Assembly (NCBI RefSeq): GCF_905475395.1
Contig: NC_058337.1
Span: 70,452,368 to 70,516,367 of the forward strand
DNA: 64,000 bases
Reading direction: 5' to 3'
Source: Chrysoperla carnea
Taxonomy: Eukaryota; Arthropoda; Insecta; Neuroptera; Chrysopidae
Positions 59,856 to 64,000 of the stretch are shown here, piece by piece. Numbering within the stretch: position 1 is the stretch's first letter; every line of letters starts with the position of its first letter. The position numbers were made by a program, and so were the translations under genes. Below the pieces are notes generated by a model. The model searched no databases. It saw only the letters and a list, made by a program, of their open reading frames with translations, and had not been told where the DNA came from.

Positions 59856-61689
59856 TTTTTTCCATATCTCTCGATTTAGGCCAAATTAGGTCACGTCTCC
59901 CGAATGAGGCCTCAAATCGGAATTTGGTAAAGATAGCTTTTCCATTTGTCTTGATAAGCTTAATTTACTGGTATAATTTTCTGCTATCAATAAGAGAACA
60001 TCCTGCACAGGGTATTCGAACAATTTAACTAAGCCAATTGTTTATTTTCACCAAGTGTATTTTATTATAATTTAGAAATACATTTGAACTATTACGAAGT
60101 TCAAACTGAGTTATTTCAATGCAATAAAAAATTGTATTGTGTTGTGTTGCAATATTGACCTTGTATGGGTGTCGTTTAATAACACTTTTACAAATTTGTA
60201 TATTTTTTCTTTAAAAAGAACTTACATTTTTATTGACATCATCAAAGTTGGGAATTAAACAAGTGTCCAGTTCATTACGTATGCAGGAATAAGTTATAAA
60301 TGGCCTGAGGGTCTCATTCCGTTCATGTTATCAGCCGCAAGCAGGTGAATGAACCAGAAGATTTCTATGTAAATGTTTATTTTACTGCGGAGATTTTTTA
60401 AAAGTTAATCTATTGGACATTGTCTATTTAAAAAATGTTATTTATAAATTTTTACAAATAGATTTATTTAGGTATTAGGTCAAGGATTTATTTAAATTAT
60501 TTAACAAATTATGAACCTGGAAACATTGTTTGTTGTTATTTAAAAAACACATGAATTGTTGGTTCTAGTTTGCTCAAAATGATATTATTATAGGGTGAAG
60601 AAGCATATTTCAAAAAACTCGATTTTACGGTATTACACTTTTCCGTATTCTCTTTAATTTTAGAAATAGAAAAATACTAGCAATTACTTATACTTCGAAA
60701 TTCCATAAAAAAATTCCTTTCCGAGTTTTAGATAACAATTTATGATTAACGATATACGTATTCCTCATATATCATTCGTAATTTAAAAAAATTCTTGCTT
60801 AATATTAATCAAATTAGATTTTTTATGATAAGCAAAGTAGCAGTAAATAAAATTTATTGCAATCACCCAAAACTTGTTTCTTAGAATCTTAATGTTTACG
60901 TTTAAAGTTTGTTTTAAAATATAAAATTTGATCCATGGTTTCATCGTAAATATATAAAGTTGAAAAAAAAAATTGCTGGTGAATAGATTGTTATTTATCG
61001 AGAAATTTAAGATTACAAACGCGTTAATTTTTTGGTATACATTGCAATGTTATACTTATGGTATGATTGATGCTTGGGAAGTCAGATTAGTCCATTTGAA
61101 CCCATTGCATTTGCCCACCACATATAAACATGCATTTGCGCTAACAAGCGATATTTTAAGTATGATATAAATTAATCGCATAAAACGTAATTTTGATAAA
61201 ACTAAGAATAACGCAGGGTTCATTTAAGTTTTCTCTAAATGGTAATTACTATTTTGAGAAAATTAAAACAATTATAGATTAATGCGCTATAAATTAGTTT
61301 ATAATCAATTGAAATTTTACGAATCGAATACATAACGGAGAATCTATATTTTGTAGTATAAAAATCTACTGTTATTTAAATGAATTTCAAAACATTGTGA
61401 AGAAAATATTAAGTTTACCGTAACACAACTATTATTATTATTAAAATTACCAATAAAAAATTTTATAATAGTCATTTATAAATTTACGAGACAGTGGCGT
61501 TCTTCTAGGAAAGCAAATTCTAAGATCCATAGAGTGATTCTAAGACGAGTTTCTTGATTTTTCTCCAATTTAATTGGATTATTCTATACTGTGAAAGTAA
61601 ATAAGTGACATGGATAAACTTACCTTACAAGTGAAATTTACAAAATTTAAAAGACAAATTTTTCGGGTACAGAATCCATCTCGTTAAAA

Positions 61690-61965
61690 TAACCTTTATC
61701 CTTAAAGCGTTCTCCAAACTGAACCGATTTTGAAGATCATCTCAAATTTTTTAGTTTTTTCGGGTACGGAACCCGAAACTCGAACTTGAAACATAGAGAA
61801 GAACACTCTCTATTAAATTACCTTTCAAAAGAAATAAAAAAAATCAAAATCGGTCCAACCGTTGAGGCGGTACGATGCCACAGGCAGACACACACACACA
61901 CACACACACAGCGGTCAAACTTATTTAACATAACACCCCCTTTTTTAGTTCGGGAGATAAAAACT
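61690..61965 (+). repeat. LINE or SINE 3'-tail-like sequence with CA repeat
   Basis: AAATCGGTCCAACCGTTGAG, then CGATGCCACAGGCAGACACA, eleven CA units (61889-61910), GCGGTCAAACTTATTTAACA and ACACCCCC form a tail I know from non-LTR retroelements of several insect groups. No reverse transcriptase sequence is attached here. Confidence 0.55.
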
Positions 61966-64000
61966 AGAACGTTTAAAGTTGTAGCCATTACCTTCCAATT
62001 CATCTTTAAAAACCAAATCATGTTAAAAAAGAGCGGCCAAAGAGAAATAAAATCCTATGATGTCGTAGAGAAAATTGGATCAACTTTCTAGCGAACAAGT
62101 CTCGAGGGAAAAATTTTATATTTTACAACTATAAAGTTTATCTGTTTATCATCCAAACCCCCTCCCCCAGCTCACATGCTGGTGACGCCCTTGAAAAATC
62201 ATATGGAAGAATACGAATTATCAATCTCATATCAGAATATATTTAAGGACGATCGGCTTTGTATTAATTTCAAGTATAACATTTGAAAAATTATATTTTC
62301 AATTTTGATTATGAATTATGTTATAATTTTTTTTTCAATTTAAGAAGAAATTTTCACTATTTTTTCGATTTTTGACAAAGTTGTGTTCTTCGCTCGAGGT
62401 CATAAATTTGGATTATTCATTAGACCAACATCATAAACAAATCTGAGAAAAATCAGAACTACCAGATTTGACGATAACTACCCTATGCTTTTAGACGATA
62501 AGGTTTCTGGATTATATAGGACATATTTATGTAACATTTATCTATTGATTACCTGATTCACTTAAAGTGTACAGAAATATTGTTACATTTTTTGGGCAGA
62601 TATGCAGATAAGTGTTTGAATATCTTTTTAAGAATAGTTTCTAAATACTCACACTATTTATTTAATTTATTAAAGAAAATAAATTATACGACACTGTTTC
62701 ACATAATACCTCAATTATTTGCAAATAAAATACTAGTTTGGTATTTGCTTGTCTGAATATTTTTACATTTTTACTTAATTAATAGAAAAAAATTGATAAC
62801 ATTAATAAATAAATAATTAATTGTTTAGGTCCGTCCTAAGGCAAAATGAAAACGCTTTTTGTAAATTCTTTTAGCTCTCATTTACATTACTTGGATGAAA
62901 AAAATCATAACTGATGATTATTAAAAAACGAATGATAAGAATTCAATTTCAGAACGCATTTTCTATTTTTATTGATTGTTAAGTGAACTAAAAATTTGCT
63001 AAAAAATATTTATGTATCTTAATATGTTATTTTAAAATATAAAACGACTGAATTTTGACCTTCAGATCAAAAACATTTCATAATATTTTAAGTAAGTATC
63101 TTAATCAATTGTGTAAGGAAACGGAGTGAGTTTAATTTCCTTTTAATAACTGTAGTTTTCATAAGTATCAAAATATCAAATTTTGACTATCGTAACAAGG
63201 AGTAAAATATTTTATAATATTCTAAGAAATTTCTCTTCCTAATCCTTTTTAATGAATTAAAAATTTTGATTCATTGAAATGGATTTTAGATACAAAATAC
63301 AGTTAGATTCGGGTCTGTATTTTATATATCGGTAGGTATCTATAATATATTTTGGGAAAAAACTATGCTAGTAATAATATTTATGTAAATTAATAGATGT
63401 TTTATTGAATTTAAGATAAAACTCCGTTAAACTTAATTATCATATTAAAATTTAATTATGTATAACTTAACTATATTTATTATTTTCTTGGAATACAATT
63501 TATGACATTACCTACTTGGAAGTATTTGTTCCAAACATTGCTGAATAATATGAAATTTTTAGTCGAGAATGACTTTGTAATTTTTGTAAAGCTTTAAAAA
63601 AGTATTTGCTTGTTTCTCTTTCTCTCTATCTATTATTTGAAGGATTTACCGAGATTTAGTTCCCAAAATTCTTTTTTTAAATTTCTAATAAATATAGTCG
63701 TATTTATTTATATTATTACAAATAATGGCCAATCTTGTCTCGAATGATCGAATATCGTCAATCAGAAATCTTTTGTGTGAAATTAAATAAATTATTAAAA
63801 TTAAGTCTGAAATGGGTAAATACTTTTCATCAGATCTGTTTAAAGGATAGTTTCCTAAAATGTTTTCATTCATCATTTTTTTTTCAATATATAAAGTGTC
63901 GTTGAATTAGACGGGCAATTGGAGTATGAAATTTTGAGTTTTTCATATTCATAGAGTGTGATTTAAACAGTATTTTCAAAACTTGATAAATATATATTAT

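Larger units (their letters stand above)
58208..64000. other. Gene-poor 3' part of the window
   Basis: After the RpL4 3' UTR nearly 5.8 kb contains no coding sequence I can recognise. It holds a repeat end (58878-58930), a large foldback element (59575-59855), a LINE-tail-like stretch with a CA microsatellite (61690-61965), and otherwise plain AT-rich DNA. Confidence 0.6.

Overview
The window is AT-rich animal nuclear DNA, almost certainly from an insect. All seven host genes have introns with GT-AG borders, most introns are short, and the spaces between genes are full of short foldback elements and dispersed repeats. The order cannot be fixed from the sequence alone. Exon borders below were read by eye from splice sites, reading-frame phase and family resemblance. 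For every gene the exon lengths add up to a whole number of codons.

Layout. Bases 1-11.7 kb hold no host gene I can recognise, only repeats (a GTCTGTC-core family, a ~318-bp tandem repeat, foldback elements, LINE scraps and a hammerhead-like motif). Then come: a cytosolic sulfotransferase (minus, 11739-16866); COG5, a lobe-B subunit of the conserved oligomeric Golgi complex (plus, 19642-24280); GM130/GOLGA2, a cis-Golgi tether (minus, 24993-30004), tail-to-tail with COG5; NTMT1, the N-terminal Xaa-Pro-Lys methyltransferase (plus, 30309-31174), head-to-head with GM130 across 304 bp; RpL35 (minus, 33349-33942); DCAF1/mahjong, substrate receptor of CUL4-DDB1 ubiquitin ligase (plus, 35690-49852, 18 exons); and RpL4 (plus, 52876-58207). 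Bases 58.2-64 kb are again repeats and AT-rich sequence without a recognisable gene.

The most interesting structure is in RpL4. Introns 3, 4, 5 and 6 each hold one box C/D snoRNA-like unit, and each box D lies 72-80 nt before the 3' splice site, the spacing known to favour intronic C/D processing. The units in introns 4 and 6 carry the U18 (SNORD18) guide, complementary to a conserved 28S rRNA segment; U18 is also hosted by RPL4 in vertebrates. The units in introns 3 and 5 form a second related pair whose target I could not identify. The families alternate B-U18-B-U18.

Other points: a run of twelve degenerate heptapeptides in the N-terminal part of GM130; a possible 6-nt microexon in DCAF1; loss of the arginine in the first of two DCAF1 WDxR boxes; a histone-H1-like Lys/Ala tail that makes RpL4 579 residues long; and two dispersed repeat copies with a hammerhead ribozyme-like core. 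Two Golgi tethering genes are neighbours, and two large-subunit ribosomal protein genes lie within 25 kb. I see no virus-derived element that I can name, no CRISPR array and no intact transposase gene.
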